Assembly: GCA_003278045.1 (NCBI GenBank)
Contig: QCHG01000006.1
Span: 1 to 64,000 of the forward strand
Reading direction: 5' to 3'
Source: Prochlorococcus sp. AG-402-A04
GTDB taxonomy: Bacteria > Cyanobacteriota > Cyanobacteriia > PCC-6307 > Cyanobiaceae
Length of the DNA: 64,000 nucleotides
Position 1 is the stretch's first letter, and each line of letters starts with the position of its first letter. Below, in pieces: positions 43,735 to 53,295 of this stretch. The translations under genes and the position numbers were made by a program. Under the pieces are notes generated by a model, which had not been told where the DNA came from, ran no database searches, and saw nothing but the letters and a program-made list of their open reading frames with translations.

Positions 43735-46700
43735 TTGAGATTGGTACATATCAATCAGGTCGAGTTTGAAAATTTTAAATCTTTTGGGGGAAATGTAAAA
43801 ATTCCTCTTGAAGAAGGCTTTACGGTGGTTACGGGTCCTAACGGTTCTGGGAAAAGTAATATTTTAGATGGAATTTTATTCTGTTTAGGTTTAGCTAATA
43901 GTAGAGGAATGAGGGCTGAAAGATTACCAGATCTAATAAATAATTCCAAAGTTAAGGAGGGTAAGTCATCAGAAACATCTGTATCGGTAAAATTTAATAT
44001 TGAAGATTGGTCTCCCAGAGAAGACCTTCCGCCTTTGGAACTAGAAGAAGAAGAAATTGCTCTAAATAAAGATCAAAAAGAATGGGTAGTTTCTAGAAAA
44101 TTAAGGCTTATGCCAGGTGGTTCTTATGCTTCTACTTATACTTCTGATGGAAAACAATGTACCTTGCAACAAATACAGAGAATATTAAGAGATATTAGTG
44201 TTGATCCTGAGGGCAGCAATGTTGTTATGCAAGGTGATGTAACAAGAATAGTATCAATGAATAATAAGGAGAGAAGAAATCTTATTGATGAATTAGCAGG
44301 AGTTGCACTTTTTGATACAAGAATAGATCAAACTAATGCAAAATTAAATGACGTTTTCGAAAGACAAGAAAGATGTGAAATTTTAGAAAATGAATTGCAA
44401 TCTAGTAAGAATAAGCTTGAAAAAGAATGTGAAAAAGCAAAGCGATATAAAGAGTTAAAGGCAAAATTAACACAAATAATGGAATTAGAGAAAGTTCTTA
44501 TTTTTGATAAACAAGTTAAGCATGTTGAATCTATAGAAAAAAAAGAAAGTGAAATTAAAGAAAATAAAATATTATTTAATAAACAAAAAGGATTAATTAG
44601 TAAAGAAATATCAGTCTTAGAAGATGCTTTGAAAATACTGGTTGATGAGCTTAAGGAGAAAGGAGAGGATAAATTGATAAAAGTGAATTCTGATATTGGA
44701 AGTATAAATTCTAGCTTGAGAGAACTTGATAGGATATCAAGTCTGAATAAAGAAGAAGGTACTAAATTACAAAAGCAGAGAGATGAAATTGCAATTTCTA
44801 AGAGGAATATCGAGTCAGAAAAGATGAGTCAAGAAAAATTCGATGATAACTATTTAAATCAATTGAACTTGCAAATGGATGAACTTACTTTAAAACACAA
44901 ACTATCTAGAAAAAAACTTTCTGATGCGGCTGGAGAATCCGGAGAATTCTCAAAACAAAGTATCAAATTAAATACTGAGCTTGAAAGTATAAAAAATCAA
45001 ATTAATCCTTTGGAAATGAAAAAAAGGAAAATTGAAGAAGAAATTATTCAAAATAATATTCAAAAAGATGAGATATTCTCTCAGATTGACGCCTTAGACT
45101 TAGAAAAGCAGAAACTTTTTGAGGGAAATCAAAGAAAAAAAGAGACATCAGATACAAAAACTAAAAACTTGGCAAGTAATAGCTCAGAGATTAATTCTTT
45201 AAAAAATGAAATTGATTTATTAATTAAAACTAAATCAAGGCTTAACAACGAGCAATTAAGGCTTGAAAAGGATTTATCTAGATTCGAAAGCAGGAAGGAA
45301 GCTTTAAATGAATCTAGAGGTTCATATGCTCTCAGAATTATCTTAGAAGCAGGGTTAGAGGGTATACATGGTTATGTCGCTCAACTAGGAGAGGTCAGTG
45401 AGAAAAATAAATATGCATTAGAAATTGCTGCTGGAAATAGATTAGGACAAATTGTTGTTGACAATGATCATATTGCTGCTCAAGCAATTGAAATCCTTAA
45501 AAAGAAGAAAGCGGGAAGATTAACTTTCTTACCTTTAAATAGAATTAAAAGTCAAAAAAAGAATTATGCAATTTCAAGATTTGAAACTAACAGGGAGAAT
45601 GGATTTATTGATAAAGCTATTAATCTAATTACATTTGATGAAGTCTATTCAGATGTTTTTCGATACGTATTTGGAGAAACTTTGGTTTTTTCAGACTTAT
45701 CCTCAGCTAGGTTATCCAAACAAAAAAATAGGTTGGTTACCTTAGGTGGTGAATTATTAGAGGCAAGTGGTGCTATTACAGGAGGCAGTAAGTTAAATAA
45801 AGATTTGGCTTATAAGTTTGGTATTCATAATGATATTGATGATTCCAGTCCCATAAAAGAAAGATTATTAGTTATCGAAGAAGCTTTAAAAGAGTCAAAT
45901 AATGATTTGATAATAAAAAATAATAGACTTAGTAAATTAAATTCTAACCGCAGTCAAATAATTGAGGATTGTGCCTCATTCAATAAAGAAATTGAAGTAA
46001 ATCAAGATTCTCTTAAGGCTGTCTCCCAAAGAATTGAGGATTGTAAATCGAGATTAAGTAAAATCGAAATTGCTAATAATTTATTAGTTAACGAGTTAGA
46101 TCATTTAAAAAATGAATTGAAGCCTTTTCATGATAAGTTTGATCAATTACAAACTATTCAAAAGGCTAATTATGAAAAAAATCAAAAATCATCATTAATA
46201 GCTTTTAATAACGACTTTAATAATCTTGATAAAAAACTTGAATTACTTATAAAGGAGAGAGATACATTACTAGATAAAAAGAATAGATTTGCCTTAAATA
46301 AAGAGCGAATCAATAATTCATTAAAAATTACTTTACTAGAAGAAAAAAACTTGCAGGAATCTATTAAACAGCTTGCAATTGCTCATAATGAATGGATAGA
46401 AAAAAGAGATGAATTTAAAAAAGAGCTTTTAAATCTCGATAATCAAAAAAATTCTTTAGAGAAGGATTTAGGTTTATTGAGAAGGAAAAGAGATGAATTA
46501 AACTCTTCTATTTCAAATAAAAGGCAAGAATATAATAACTTTCTGTTGAAGCTTGAATATCTTGAAAGGGATATGCATTCTCTTAAAGAAGAGATGAGGA
46601 GCGAGAAAATAAAATTAGAAAATTACAAAAAAGATCTACCTAATCCTTACCCGGATTTTGGAGAATATGAAGGGAAGAGTCTTGAATCTTTGCAATCAGA

Positions 46701-47325
46701 AATTTCGATTATAAATGCAAAACTACAAAGCTTAGAACCTGTTAATATGTTGGCTCTTGATGAATTAGAAGAGTTAATTGAGAGATTAAATAGTTTGCGA
46801 GAAAAATTAGAAATTTTAACTAATGAAAGATCTGAATTATTGCTAAGAATAGAAACTGTATCTACGATGCGTCAGGAGGCTTTTATGCAAGCATTTACGG
46901 AAGTTGATAAACATTTTAGAGAAATTTTTGCCAATTTATCTGATGGAGATGGATTTCTTCAACTAGAAAATCCTAATTCTCCTTTAGAAGGAGGATTAAC
47001 TTTAGTAGCTCACCCTAAGGGAAAAAATGTCCGAAGATTAGCCTCTATGTCAGGGGGTGAAAAATCGTTAACTGCTTTAAGTTTTTTATTCGCTTTGCAA
47101 AAGTATAAACCTTCACCTTTTTATGCATTAGATGAGGTTGATAGTTTTTTAGACGGTATTAATGTTGAAAGGTTGTCAAAACTAATATCGAATCAGTCAT
47201 CAAATGCTCAATTTATAGTCGTAAGTCATAGAAGGCCTATGATTAGTGCATCTGAACGAACAATTGGGGTTGCGCAAGCAAGAGGTGCTAATACTCAAGT
47301 TCTTGGGTTACCAAATGCTGCATAA
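43735..47325 (+). CDS. smc: Chromosome segregation protein SMC
   Basis: The 1196-residue protein has the SMC plan: N-terminal ATPase lobe with Walker A GPNGSGKSN (34-42) and the LQQIQRILRDI segment, a long coiled coil (about 170-500), a hinge near 520-650 with GIHGYVAQLGEV and LEIAAGNRLGQIV, a second coiled coil, and a C-terminal lobe with signature SGGEKS (about 1104) and Walker B YALDEVDSFLDG (about 1130). It organises the chromosome with ScpA/ScpB (not in the window). The start TTG at 43735 gives MRLVHINQVEFENFKSFGG; another in-frame TTG at 43741 is possible. Full length, intact. Confidence 0.97.
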   Translation: MRLVHINQVEFENFKSFGGNVKIPLEEGFTVVTGPNGSGKSNILDGILFCLGLANSRGMRAERLPDLINNSKVKEGKSSETSVSVKFNIEDWSPREDLPPLELEEEEIALNKDQKEWVVSRKLRLMPGGSYASTYTSDGKQCTLQQIQRILRDISVDPEGSNVVMQGDVTRIVSMNNKERRNLIDELAGVALFDTRIDQTNAKLNDVFERQERCEILENELQSSKNKLEKECEKAKRYKELKAKLTQIMELEKVLIFDKQVKHVESIEKKESEIKENKILFNKQKGLISKEISVLEDALKILVDELKEKGEDKLIKVNSDIGSINSSLRELDRISSLNKEEGTKLQKQRDEIAISKRNIESEKMSQEKFDDNYLNQLNLQMDELTLKHKLSRKKLSDAAGESGEFSKQSIKLNTELESIKNQINPLEMKKRKIEEEIIQNNIQKDEIFSQIDALDLEKQKLFEGNQRKKETSDTKTKNLASNSSEINSLKNEIDLLIKTKSRLNNEQLRLEKDLSRFESRKEALNESRGSYALRIILEAGLEGIHGYVAQLGEVSEKNKYALEIAAGNRLGQIVVDNDHIAAQAIEILKKKKAGRLTFLPLNRIKSQKKNYAISRFETNRENGFIDKAINLITFDEVYSDVFRYVFGETLVFSDLSSARLSKQKNRLVTLGGELLEASGAITGGSKLNKDLAYKFGIHNDIDDSSPIKERLLVIEEALKESNNDLIIKNNRLSKLNSNRSQIIEDCASFNKEIEVNQDSLKAVSQRIEDCKSRLSKIEIANNLLVNELDHLKNELKPFHDKFDQLQTIQKANYEKNQKSSLIAFNNDFNNLDKKLELLIKERDTLLDKKNRFALNKERINNSLKITLLEEKNLQESIKQLAIAHNEWIEKRDEFKKELLNLDNQKNSLEKDLGLLRRKRDELNSSISNKRQEYNNFLLKLEYLERDMHSLKEEMRSEKIKLENYKKDLPNPYPDFGEYEGKSLESLQSEISIINAKLQSLEPVNMLALDELEELIERLNSLREKLEILTNERSELLLRIETVSTMRQEAFMQAFTEVDKHFREIFANLSDGDGFLQLENPNSPLEGGLTLVAHPKGKNVRRLASMSGGEKSLTALSFLFALQKYKPSPFYALDEVDSFLDGINVERLSKLISNQSSNAQFIVVSHRRPMISASERTIGVAQARGANTQVLGLPNAA

Positions 47326-47370
47326 ACACACTTTTTTAAATTTATACGTCAGAATGATAAAAAGAAATTT

Positions 47371-48414
47371 ATGAGCTTGTCTAACACATCTGCTAATAAG
47401 AATCTTCCTAACTCGGTTCCTAGCGAACGTTTATGGTTAAGGTCAGAATTAATGGGAACACAAGTGATAACTACTGATACTGGGAGGCGGCTAGGCGTAG
47501 TTGGCGAAGTTGTTGTTGATATCGATAGAAGAGAGGTGGTCGCTTTGGGACTAAGAGATAATCCACTTACAAGATTTTTACCAGGCTTACCAAAATGGAT
47601 GCCTTTAGAAAGCATAAAGCAAGTTGGAGATGTCATATTAGTTGATTCCCTAGATTCTTTGAGTGAGAGTTTTTCTCCAGAAAGATATGGGAAGGTAATT
47701 AATTGTCAAGTGATTACAGAATCTGGACAACTTTTAGGAAGAGTTCTTGGCTTTTCTTTTGACATTGAGACTGGGGATTTGATTTCTCTTGTTATGGGTG
47801 CTGTTGGGGTTCCGCTTTTAGGTGAGGGAGTTTTAAGTACTTGGGAAATACCTGTTGAAGAAATTGTAAGTAGTGGTACTGATAGGATTATTGTTTATGA
47901 AGGTGCTGAAGAGAAATTGAAGCAACTAAGTAGTGGACTACTTGAGAAACTTGGAGTCGGGGGTTCTTCATGGGATGAAAGGGAAGCTAATGGATATTCG
48001 GCAAATCTTGTGCCTGTGGAGAATCAGTTGCTTTCAGGTTCTGAATCAGAACAGCAAACCAATTTGGTTGAGGAATATGAAGAAGTTGTTGAACAAGATG
48101 ATTATGAAGATGATTATGAAGATCAACTTGAATATGTTGAAATAAAGGGTACTGAAGAGGAAATAAATAACAGAAAAAAACTATACATGGAAAATGATTA
48201 TTCTGATCCGATCGAGAGTCAAAATAGTGTTAATCAAATAGATGAAGAAAACAATATTGATTTTAAGCAAAATAAACAATCAACTGCTAACTTAACTTCG
48301 AAAAGACCAATTCAAAATGCAACTGAAACTTTAGATATCGAACCACTAGATGAACAAAATTTAGTTCAAGATAATAAAAAATCAGAAAAGTTTGAAATTG
48401 ATGATCCCTGGTAA
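47371..48414 (+). CDS. PRC-barrel domain protein with long acidic tail
   Basis: The 347-residue protein has two PRC-barrel-like domains: LMGTQVITTDTGRRLGVVGE through VILVDS (about 25-100), and GKVINCQVITESGQLLGRVL through IIVYEG (about 105-185). The remaining 150 residues are very acidic and low-complexity (EEYEEVVEQDDYEDDYEDQL) and probably unstructured. PRC barrels bind RNA or act in photosynthetic membranes; cyanobacterial relatives have no fixed function. It follows smc by 45 bp on the same strand and may be co-transcribed. Convergent with the glycosyltransferase. Confidence 0.75.
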   Translation: MSLSNTSANKNLPNSVPSERLWLRSELMGTQVITTDTGRRLGVVGEVVVDIDRREVVALGLRDNPLTRFLPGLPKWMPLESIKQVGDVILVDSLDSLSESFSPERYGKVINCQVITESGQLLGRVLGFSFDIETGDLISLVMGAVGVPLLGEGVLSTWEIPVEEIVSSGTDRIIVYEGAEEKLKQLSSGLLEKLGVGGSSWDEREANGYSANLVPVENQLLSGSESEQQTNLVEEYEEVVEQDDYEDDYEDQLEYVEIKGTEEEINNRKKLYMENDYSDPIESQNSVNQIDEENNIDFKQNKQSTANLTSKRPIQNATETLDIEPLDEQNLVQDNKKSEKFEIDDPW

Positions 48415-48417
48415 TTG

Positions 48418-49683
48418 TTAAAGTTTTTTTATCGAATTAATAATTATAGAAGCAAGTTTTTTTGAAGCACCTTTATCGCCTCTTTCTTTGTGTAGATCGT
48501 CCCTAATACTTTTTAATTGATCTCTATTTTTAATGAGAAATAATACTTCTCTTGCAATTTTTTTTGGCGAAATATTACCTATCCTTTCAGGAACAATCAT
48601 TCTTTTAGCTTTAATATTTGGCCAAGCAAAAAACTTCTTTTTTTTAAAATAGAAATTTTTAATTATAAAAGTTAGGAATCTATTTATGAAGGAAATTTTT
48701 CCAATTACTCCAAAAATGCCATCCCAGGCATTCATCATATTTAAATGTTGAGTTGGTAGAACAACTAACATTGGAAGACTAATTGCGGCTAATTCTGCGG
48801 TATTTGCTCCTACAGTGGTAATTGCAAGATCACATTCTTTTAATATTTCATAGCAAGGATGTTTATTGATTAGATAAATTTTTGTACTTTTTGAAGTTTC
48901 AATTACATACTCAAAACGAGAGTCTTTGAATTTTTTAATTGTTTTGATTTTTGATGAGTAATATTTAGCAATTGGATTTTTGTTGCTTTGAAAAAATAAA
49001 TATTCACTTTTATCAGTAGTTGGGGCAATTGGAATTATAAAATTTATATTTTTATTTTCTTCAGCAATATGATCTGCAACTTCTAAGAAGAAAGGAATTC
49101 CAACAGAAAGCTTTGCTTTCTTAGAACCAGGCAACAATGCAATGTAGTTTTTTTCTTTATTTCTTAATGATATTTCGCTATTAAGTTTGATATCTGCCAT
49201 CAAATCGCCAATTACTTTACATTTATATTTGTATCTTTTAGGTATTAACTTTTTTACCTTTACATTCATAGCAGCAATTTCGTTGGTCCATTGAGGCCAT
49301 CGCGAAACCCATTCAGCATATGTGATATTTAAATAACCTAATCTTTTAGCTAACAAAATGCTCCAAAATTGATCCCCACCAAGGAAAATAACTACCCCTT
49401 TTTTTGGCCATTTAGCAAAAGAATGTGGCTTTATTAATAGTTTCCAAAAACTTTTAGATTTTGTAATTAATTCGAATTTATTCCATGAATTTGCAACTAA
49501 AAATTCTTTACCAGTGGCATTCGGGCAAGGAACAAGGACTAACCTAAGAGTGAAATCGTGTTTATCGTCATCACATAGTGAATTATTTATTTTGTTAAGC
49601 TCATCAACTACAGGATTTACCCATGTAGTTAATTCACCAGGACCATTAGAAATTATTACTACTGCAACTGATTTTTTTTTCAT
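48418..49683 (-). CDS. Lipid-A-disaccharide synthase-related (LpxB-like) glycosyltransferase
   Basis: From ATG 49683 the protein is 421 residues, starting MKKKSVAVVIISNGPGELTT. The SNGPGELTTW opening corresponds to the GExSGD nucleotide-sugar loop of LpxB-like proteins. FLGGDQFWSILLAKRLG and AITTVGANTAELAAISLPML (TGTxTLE-like donor site) complete the fold. The related cyanobacterial family has unknown sugar acceptor; it is not the classic LpxB. A longer frame back to 49806 would read through the tRNA gene and is rejected. Read minus strand, immediately downstream of tRNA-Leu (27 bp). Confidence 0.75.
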   Translation of the reverse strand: MKKKSVAVVIISNGPGELTTWVNPVVDELNKINNSLCDDDKHDFTLRLVLVPCPNATGKEFLVANSWNKFELITKSKSFWKLLIKPHSFAKWPKKGVVIFLGGDQFWSILLAKRLGYLNITYAEWVSRWPQWTNEIAAMNVKVKKLIPKRYKYKCKVIGDLMADIKLNSEISLRNKEKNYIALLPGSKKAKLSVGIPFFLEVADHIAEENKNINFIIPIAPTTDKSEYLFFQSNKNPIAKYYSSKIKTIKKFKDSRFEYVIETSKSTKIYLINKHPCYEILKECDLAITTVGANTAELAAISLPMLVVLPTQHLNMMNAWDGIFGVIGKISFINRFLTFIIKNFYFKKKKFFAWPNIKAKRMIVPERIGNISPKKIAREVLFLIKNRDQLKSIRDDLHKERGDKGASKKLASIIINSIKKL

Positions 49684-49709
49684 TGCAGATAAACCAGAAT
49701 ATATTAAAT

Positions 49710-49790
49710 GCGGACGGCGAGACTTGAACTCGCAAGGCCGAAGCCACACGCTCCTTAGACGTGCGCGTCTACCAGTTCCGCCACGTCCGC
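49710..49790 (-). tRNA. tRNA-Leu, anticodon read as AAG
   Basis: The minus strand folds as an 81-nt class II tRNA: acceptor GCGGACG/CGTCCGC, D-arm GCG..CGC with TGGTAGA loop, anticodon stem CACGT/GCGTG with loop CTAAGGA, a long variable arm and T-arm GCGAG-TTCAAGT-CTCGC. The long variable arm and discriminator context indicate leucine. Loop alignment gives T33, A34-A35-G36, hence anticodon AAG (codon CUU, and more if A34 becomes inosine). CCA is not encoded. Confidence 0.9.
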
Positions 49791-50051
49791 AAAGGGTTTT
49801 CAGCAACCCGAGGATACCTAAACCTTTAAAATATCATACATTATTGGATGGAATAAGCATGTAGTTCGAAAATAGTATTTTTGAATATAATGAATAGTTT
49901 TTCTATTGCATAAAACAAATATTTATACATATATAACGTTTTAGGTTGTATTGTAAAAAAATGTCCTCTGATCACTAAAAAATTTTGTTGAATACTTTGG
50001 CAAATAATTTTTTATTTTAAGTCATTTCATTTCTTCAATTTTATTTTCATA

Positions 50052-51401
50052 ATGGTTGAAAAAGTTTTAATTGCTAATCGTGGAGAAATAGCTTTACGAA
50101 TTGTTAGAAGTTGTAGAGAACTAGGTATTGCAACAGTTGCAGTTTTTAGCACTGTAGATAAAAAAGCATTGCATGTTCAGCTTGCTGATGAGGCGGTTTG
50201 CGTCGGAGATTCATTAAGTAATAAGAGTTATTTAAATATTCCAAATATTCTTGCTGCTGCTACATCGAGAGGAGTTGATGCTATTCATCCTGGTTATGGA
50301 TTTCTTGCAGAAAATGATAAATTTGCTGAGATGTGTAACGATCACGGCATAGTTTTTATTGGTCCATCTCCTAAAGCTATTAGATCTATGGGAGATAAAT
50401 CTACAGCTAAAGAAACTATGGAAGCAGTTGGAGTTCCAACAGTACCTGGTAGTAAAGGCTTGTTATCAAATGTTGATGAGGCTTATAAATTGGCAGATGA
50501 TATTGGCTATCCGGTAATTATTAAAGCGACTGCTGGAGGAGGTGGAAGAGGTATGAGGTTGGTTGAAAACTCTGATAATCTCGAAAAAATGTTTAAAGCA
50601 GCTCAAGGCGAAGCAGAAGCAGCTTTTGGTAATGATGGTTTATATATGGAGAAATTTATTAAGAAGCCAAGACATGTAGAAATTCAAATTTTGGCCGACA
50701 GGTCGGGTAATGTTGTTCATTTAGGAGAGCGAGATTGTTCAGTTCAAAGAAGACATCAGAAGTTACTTGAAGAATCTCCTAGTCCTGCAATTAACACTGA
50801 ACTAAGAAAAAAAATGGGTAACGCGGCTATTGCTGCAGCAAAAAGTATCGGCTACGAAGGAGCGGGCACAGTTGAATTTTTAGTTGATGATGATGATAAT
50901 TTTTATTTTATGGAAATGAATACTAGGATTCAAGTTGAACATCCTGTTACTGAAATGGTTACAGGAGTTGATTTAATAGCTGAGCAAATTAAAATCGCAA
51001 GCGGAGCAAACTTGGAGTTTAATCAGGATGATATCCATTTAAATGGTCATGCCATTGAATGTAGAATCAATGCTGAAGATCCTTCTCATAATTTCCGACC
51101 ATCGCCTGGAAAAATAACTGGGTGGCTGCCTCCTGGTGGTCCTGGTGTAAGGGTGGATAGCCATGTTTATACAGGCTATGAAATACCTCCTTTCTATGAC
51201 TCATTAATTGGTAAATTAATAGTGTGGGGAAAAGATCGTAATACTGCAATTAAACGTATGAATAGGGCTTTAAATGAATGTGCAGTAACGGGTATTCCTA
51301 CAACAATTAACTTTCATCTAACCTTACTGAATAAATCTAAATTCAAGCAGGGAAAGATACATACTAAATATGTAGAAGAAGAATTATTGCCAAATTACTG
51401 A
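50052..51401 (+). CDS. accC: Biotin carboxylase subunit of acetyl-CoA carboxylase
   Basis: The 449-residue protein is full length. It opens [20 protein letters not shown], has the ATP-grasp glycine-rich [14 protein letters not shown], the carboxylate site [20 protein letters not shown], and the biotin carboxylase C-terminal domain with [18 protein letters not shown]. It carboxylates the biotin on BCCP (accB, 4.0-4.6 kb), the first step of fatty-acid synthesis. Start ATG 50052; the 245-bp gap before it is AT-rich and holds no ORF or clear RNA. Confidence 0.98.
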   Translation: MVEKVLIANRGEIALRIVRSCRELGIATVAVFSTVDKKALHVQLADEAVCVGDSLSNKSYLNIPNILAAATSRGVDAIHPGYGFLAENDKFAEMCNDHGIVFIGPSPKAIRSMGDKSTAKETMEAVGVPTVPGSKGLLSNVDEAYKLADDIGYPVIIKATAGGGGRGMRLVENSDNLEKMFKAAQGEAEAAFGNDGLYMEKFIKKPRHVEIQILADRSGNVVHLGERDCSVQRRHQKLLEESPSPAINTELRKKMGNAAIAAAKSIGYEGAGTVEFLVDDDDNFYFMEMNTRIQVEHPVTEMVTGVDLIAEQIKIASGANLEFNQDDIHLNGHAIECRINAEDPSHNFRPSPGKITGWLPPGGPGVRVDSHVYTGYEIPPFYDSLIGKLIVWGKDRNTAIKRMNRALNECAVTGIPTTINFHLTLLNKSKFKQGKIHTKYVEEELLPNY

Positions 51402-51419
51402 GAAATAATTAAATGATTT

Positions 51420-51734
51420 CTAGGAAATATGTGTATGCAATGCAAGTTTTATAAGCCCTTGCTGACCGACTAAAATTTCTCTTAAAAAGCTTATAACTCC
51501 GATCCAAATCACAGGTCCAACATCAACGCCTCCTATAGGAGGAATTAGTTTTCTTGTTAAATTAAGAATAGAGCTTGATGGTATTGAAATGAATAACCAC
51601 AATCCTTTACTTAAATTAATTTTTGGGTACCAAGTAAGTATTAATCTTATTAGAAAAACTATAATTAGATATGAAAGAGAAATTCCTAAACTAATATCTA
51701 AAATTTGAAGAGAGTTTACAAGCAAGGAAATCAC
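51420..51734 (-). CDS. YggT-family membrane protein
   Basis: The 104-residue protein has two membrane segments (about 12-34 and 71-92) separated by the family signature LTWYPKINLSKGLWLFISIP and RKLIPPIGGVDVGPVIWIG. This matches YggT/CCB3-type proteins; in chloroplasts relatives aid haem attachment to cytochrome b6. The role here (b6f assembly or division) is inferred. It is convergent with accC (18 bp) and divergent from psbX (81 bp). Confidence 0.85.
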   Translation of the reverse strand: MISLLVNSLQILDISLGISLSYLIIVFLIRLILTWYPKINLSKGLWLFISIPSSSILNLTRKLIPPIGGVDVGPVIWIGVISFLREILVGQQGLIKLALHTHIS

Positions 51735-51765
51735 AATTATTTAATTCATCTTAATAAATAACCCA

Positions 51766-51793
51766 TTGAAACGTATTTAATTCGTATTATAAA
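51766..51793 (+). promoter_or_regulatory. Candidate promoter of psbX
   Basis: TTGAAA (51766-51771) and TATAAA (51788-51793) are spaced 16 bp, about 22 nt before the psbX GTG. This is pattern only. Confidence 0.4.
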
Positions 51794-51815
51794 TTGAGAA
51801 TTTAATATTTAAAAA

Positions 51816-52001
51816 GTGTTTCAAATCTCAAATTTATTACTAGTCGCAGATTTTTCTGCTGAAGTTGCAAATAATTCCGCAGTTGGAATGATAGGTAGCT
51901 TTATTGCCGCTGCCTTACTTATCGTTATTCCAGCCACTGCATTTTTGATTTTTGTCAGCCAGAAAGATTCCCTCGATCGTACTTCTACTGGAAGACGCTA
52001 G
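51816..52001 (+). CDS. psbX: Photosystem II protein PsbX
   Basis: The 61-residue protein uses GTG at 51816 and has one membrane helix [20 protein letters not shown] followed by [11 protein letters not shown]. The core '[15 protein letters not shown]' closely matches PsbX of other cyanobacteria, a small PSII subunit near the QB side; the N-terminal extension to 61 residues is the longer picocyanobacterial form. It is divergent from the YggT gene and 81 bp before the ycf66 gene. Confidence 0.88.
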   Translation: MFQISNLLLVADFSAEVANNSAVGMIGSFIAAALLIVIPATAFLIFVSQKDSLDRTSTGRR

Positions 52002-52081
52002 TTTTTGTAGAAGTTTTAAGTACACTATATATATAGGGGATATTACTAACCCTTTAAAAAATAAATTTTTGGAGAAAGAAT

Positions 52082-53011
52082 GTGGTCAATGCTAGTCTCA
52101 ATTGGGCCAGTATTGTTGGTATAGTTCTCGCGGTATGTGGAGGAGGTCTTTATTTTTTGAGGTCTTTTAAGCCTGCCTTGGCAAGGGATTATGATGTTTT
52201 CTTCGCAGCAATTGGACTTTTATGCGGCGGAATATTATTTTTTCAAGGCTGGAGGTTAGATCCTATCCTTCAGTTTGGTCAGTTTTTATTAGCAGGAACT
52301 ACAGTTTTTTTTGCATATGAAAGTGTGCGATTGAGGGGAGTTGCTACTGATCAGGCTAGAAGGTCATCTTATTTTGATGATGATCCTATTTCTGATGTTC
52401 CTAGAAATTCTAGAGGCCGATTTAACGAAGATTACGATAGGTTTGAAGAATCTGAAAGACCATCCAGAAGATTTAAACCTCAAGAAGATGAATTTGAAGA
52501 AGACTATACGGAGGGCAGATCTCGTAGGAGGAATATTTCAAGAGCTATACCTTCTGCTGCAGCAAGTAGAAGTAGGCCATCTACAAGACAAATAGGTCAG
52601 TTTGAAAATGACGAACCTATAAGAAGGAGAAGACAGACTTCTGAAGATAGAAACAGTAAACAACCAGAAACAAATAATTTTGGGGAGAGAAGAAATTTAT
52701 CTCGCGATGAAGTTAAAACAGGGTCAAGACCCAGAATGAATCGTACAGTTTCTAGACAAGATAATATCCCTGCTCCTGGTGATGCTTCTCCATTAAGAAA
52801 GAAACCTACTAGATCCTCTATTAGGCAGCAAACTTCAACAACTCAAGTAGAAGATGCTTCATTTAAAGATGCAAATCAAGCTAAAAAAACACGTGAGACT
52901 CGTAGAGTAAGCTCCTCAGCTAGATCAAGTTCAAAAAATCAAAATAGTAGATATAACGTTGGAACAAATAAAAAGAAACCTAGAGATAACAGTTCTAGAT
53001 TTGATGATTAA
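52082..53011 (+). CDS. Ycf66 family protein with long basic tail
   Basis: The 309-residue protein starts at GTG 52082 (VNASLNWASIVGIVLAV) after a Shine-Dalgarno GGAG at 52071-52074; an overlapping ATG at 52080 in another frame hits a stop quickly. The N-terminal 90 residues are the Ycf66 domain with three membrane segments and FKPALARDYDVFFAAIGLLC. The rest is a low-complexity R/S/D/E-rich region (YDRFEESERPSRRF, NSRGRFNEDYD) with alternating charge, probably disordered. Ycf66 has no firmly known function but is a photosynthetic lineage gene. It is convergent with the HLIP gene, with no gap. Confidence 0.85.
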   Translation: MVNASLNWASIVGIVLAVCGGGLYFLRSFKPALARDYDVFFAAIGLLCGGILFFQGWRLDPILQFGQFLLAGTTVFFAYESVRLRGVATDQARRSSYFDDDPISDVPRNSRGRFNEDYDRFEESERPSRRFKPQEDEFEEDYTEGRSRRRNISRAIPSAAASRSRPSTRQIGQFENDEPIRRRRQTSEDRNSKQPETNNFGERRNLSRDEVKTGSRPRMNRTVSRQDNIPAPGDASPLRKKPTRSSIRQQTSTTQVEDASFKDANQAKKTRETRRVSSSARSSSKNQNSRYNVGTNKKKPRDNSSRFDD

Positions 53012-53287
53012 TTATAAGATTCCTGCCCATTTCAAAAACGATTCTTTACTAAATAATTCAATCAATATTATTGCAAGAAAGCCAATCATTGCAAATCTGC
53101 CATTAATTATTTCAGAATAACTACTCCATCCGAATTTATATTCATCTTCAATTTCTATAGATTTTTCATCTAATTGATTTTCTTCAATTTGTTCATTGAT
53201 GTAATTTGGCTCTTTCTGTTGTTCTATAAAACTCTCATTCTCTAAATTAGTTCCTTCCGAATTAGTTTGTTCTTCTTTAGAATTCAT
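53012..53287 (-). CDS. hli: High-light-inducible / Lhc-like protein (HLIP)
   Basis: The 91-residue protein has an acidic, disordered N-terminus of about 50 residues and the chlorophyll-binding helix SEIINGRFAMIGFLAIILIE (59-77; ExxNGRxAMxG, E59 and R64 as ligand pair). It ends with a short amphipathic tail. HLIPs bind chlorophyll and carotenoid in photoprotection and chlorophyll recycling. The long N-terminal extension is unusual compared with the 40-70-residue core HLIPs, but seen in single-copy picocyanobacterial types. It sits 8 bp downstream of the ABC transporter gene and may be in its operon. Confidence 0.88.
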   Translation of the reverse strand: MNSKEEQTNSEGTNLENESFIEQQKEPNYINEQIEENQLDEKSIEIEDEYKFGWSSYSEIINGRFAMIGFLAIILIELFSKESFLKWAGIL

Positions 53288-53295
53288 TTTTTTTG

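Noticed and set aside
49684-49806. N-terminal extension of the LpxB-like ORF (MLKTLCGRGG...)
   Set aside because: It is the translation of the tRNA-Leu gene read on the same strand; the real start is ATG 49683.
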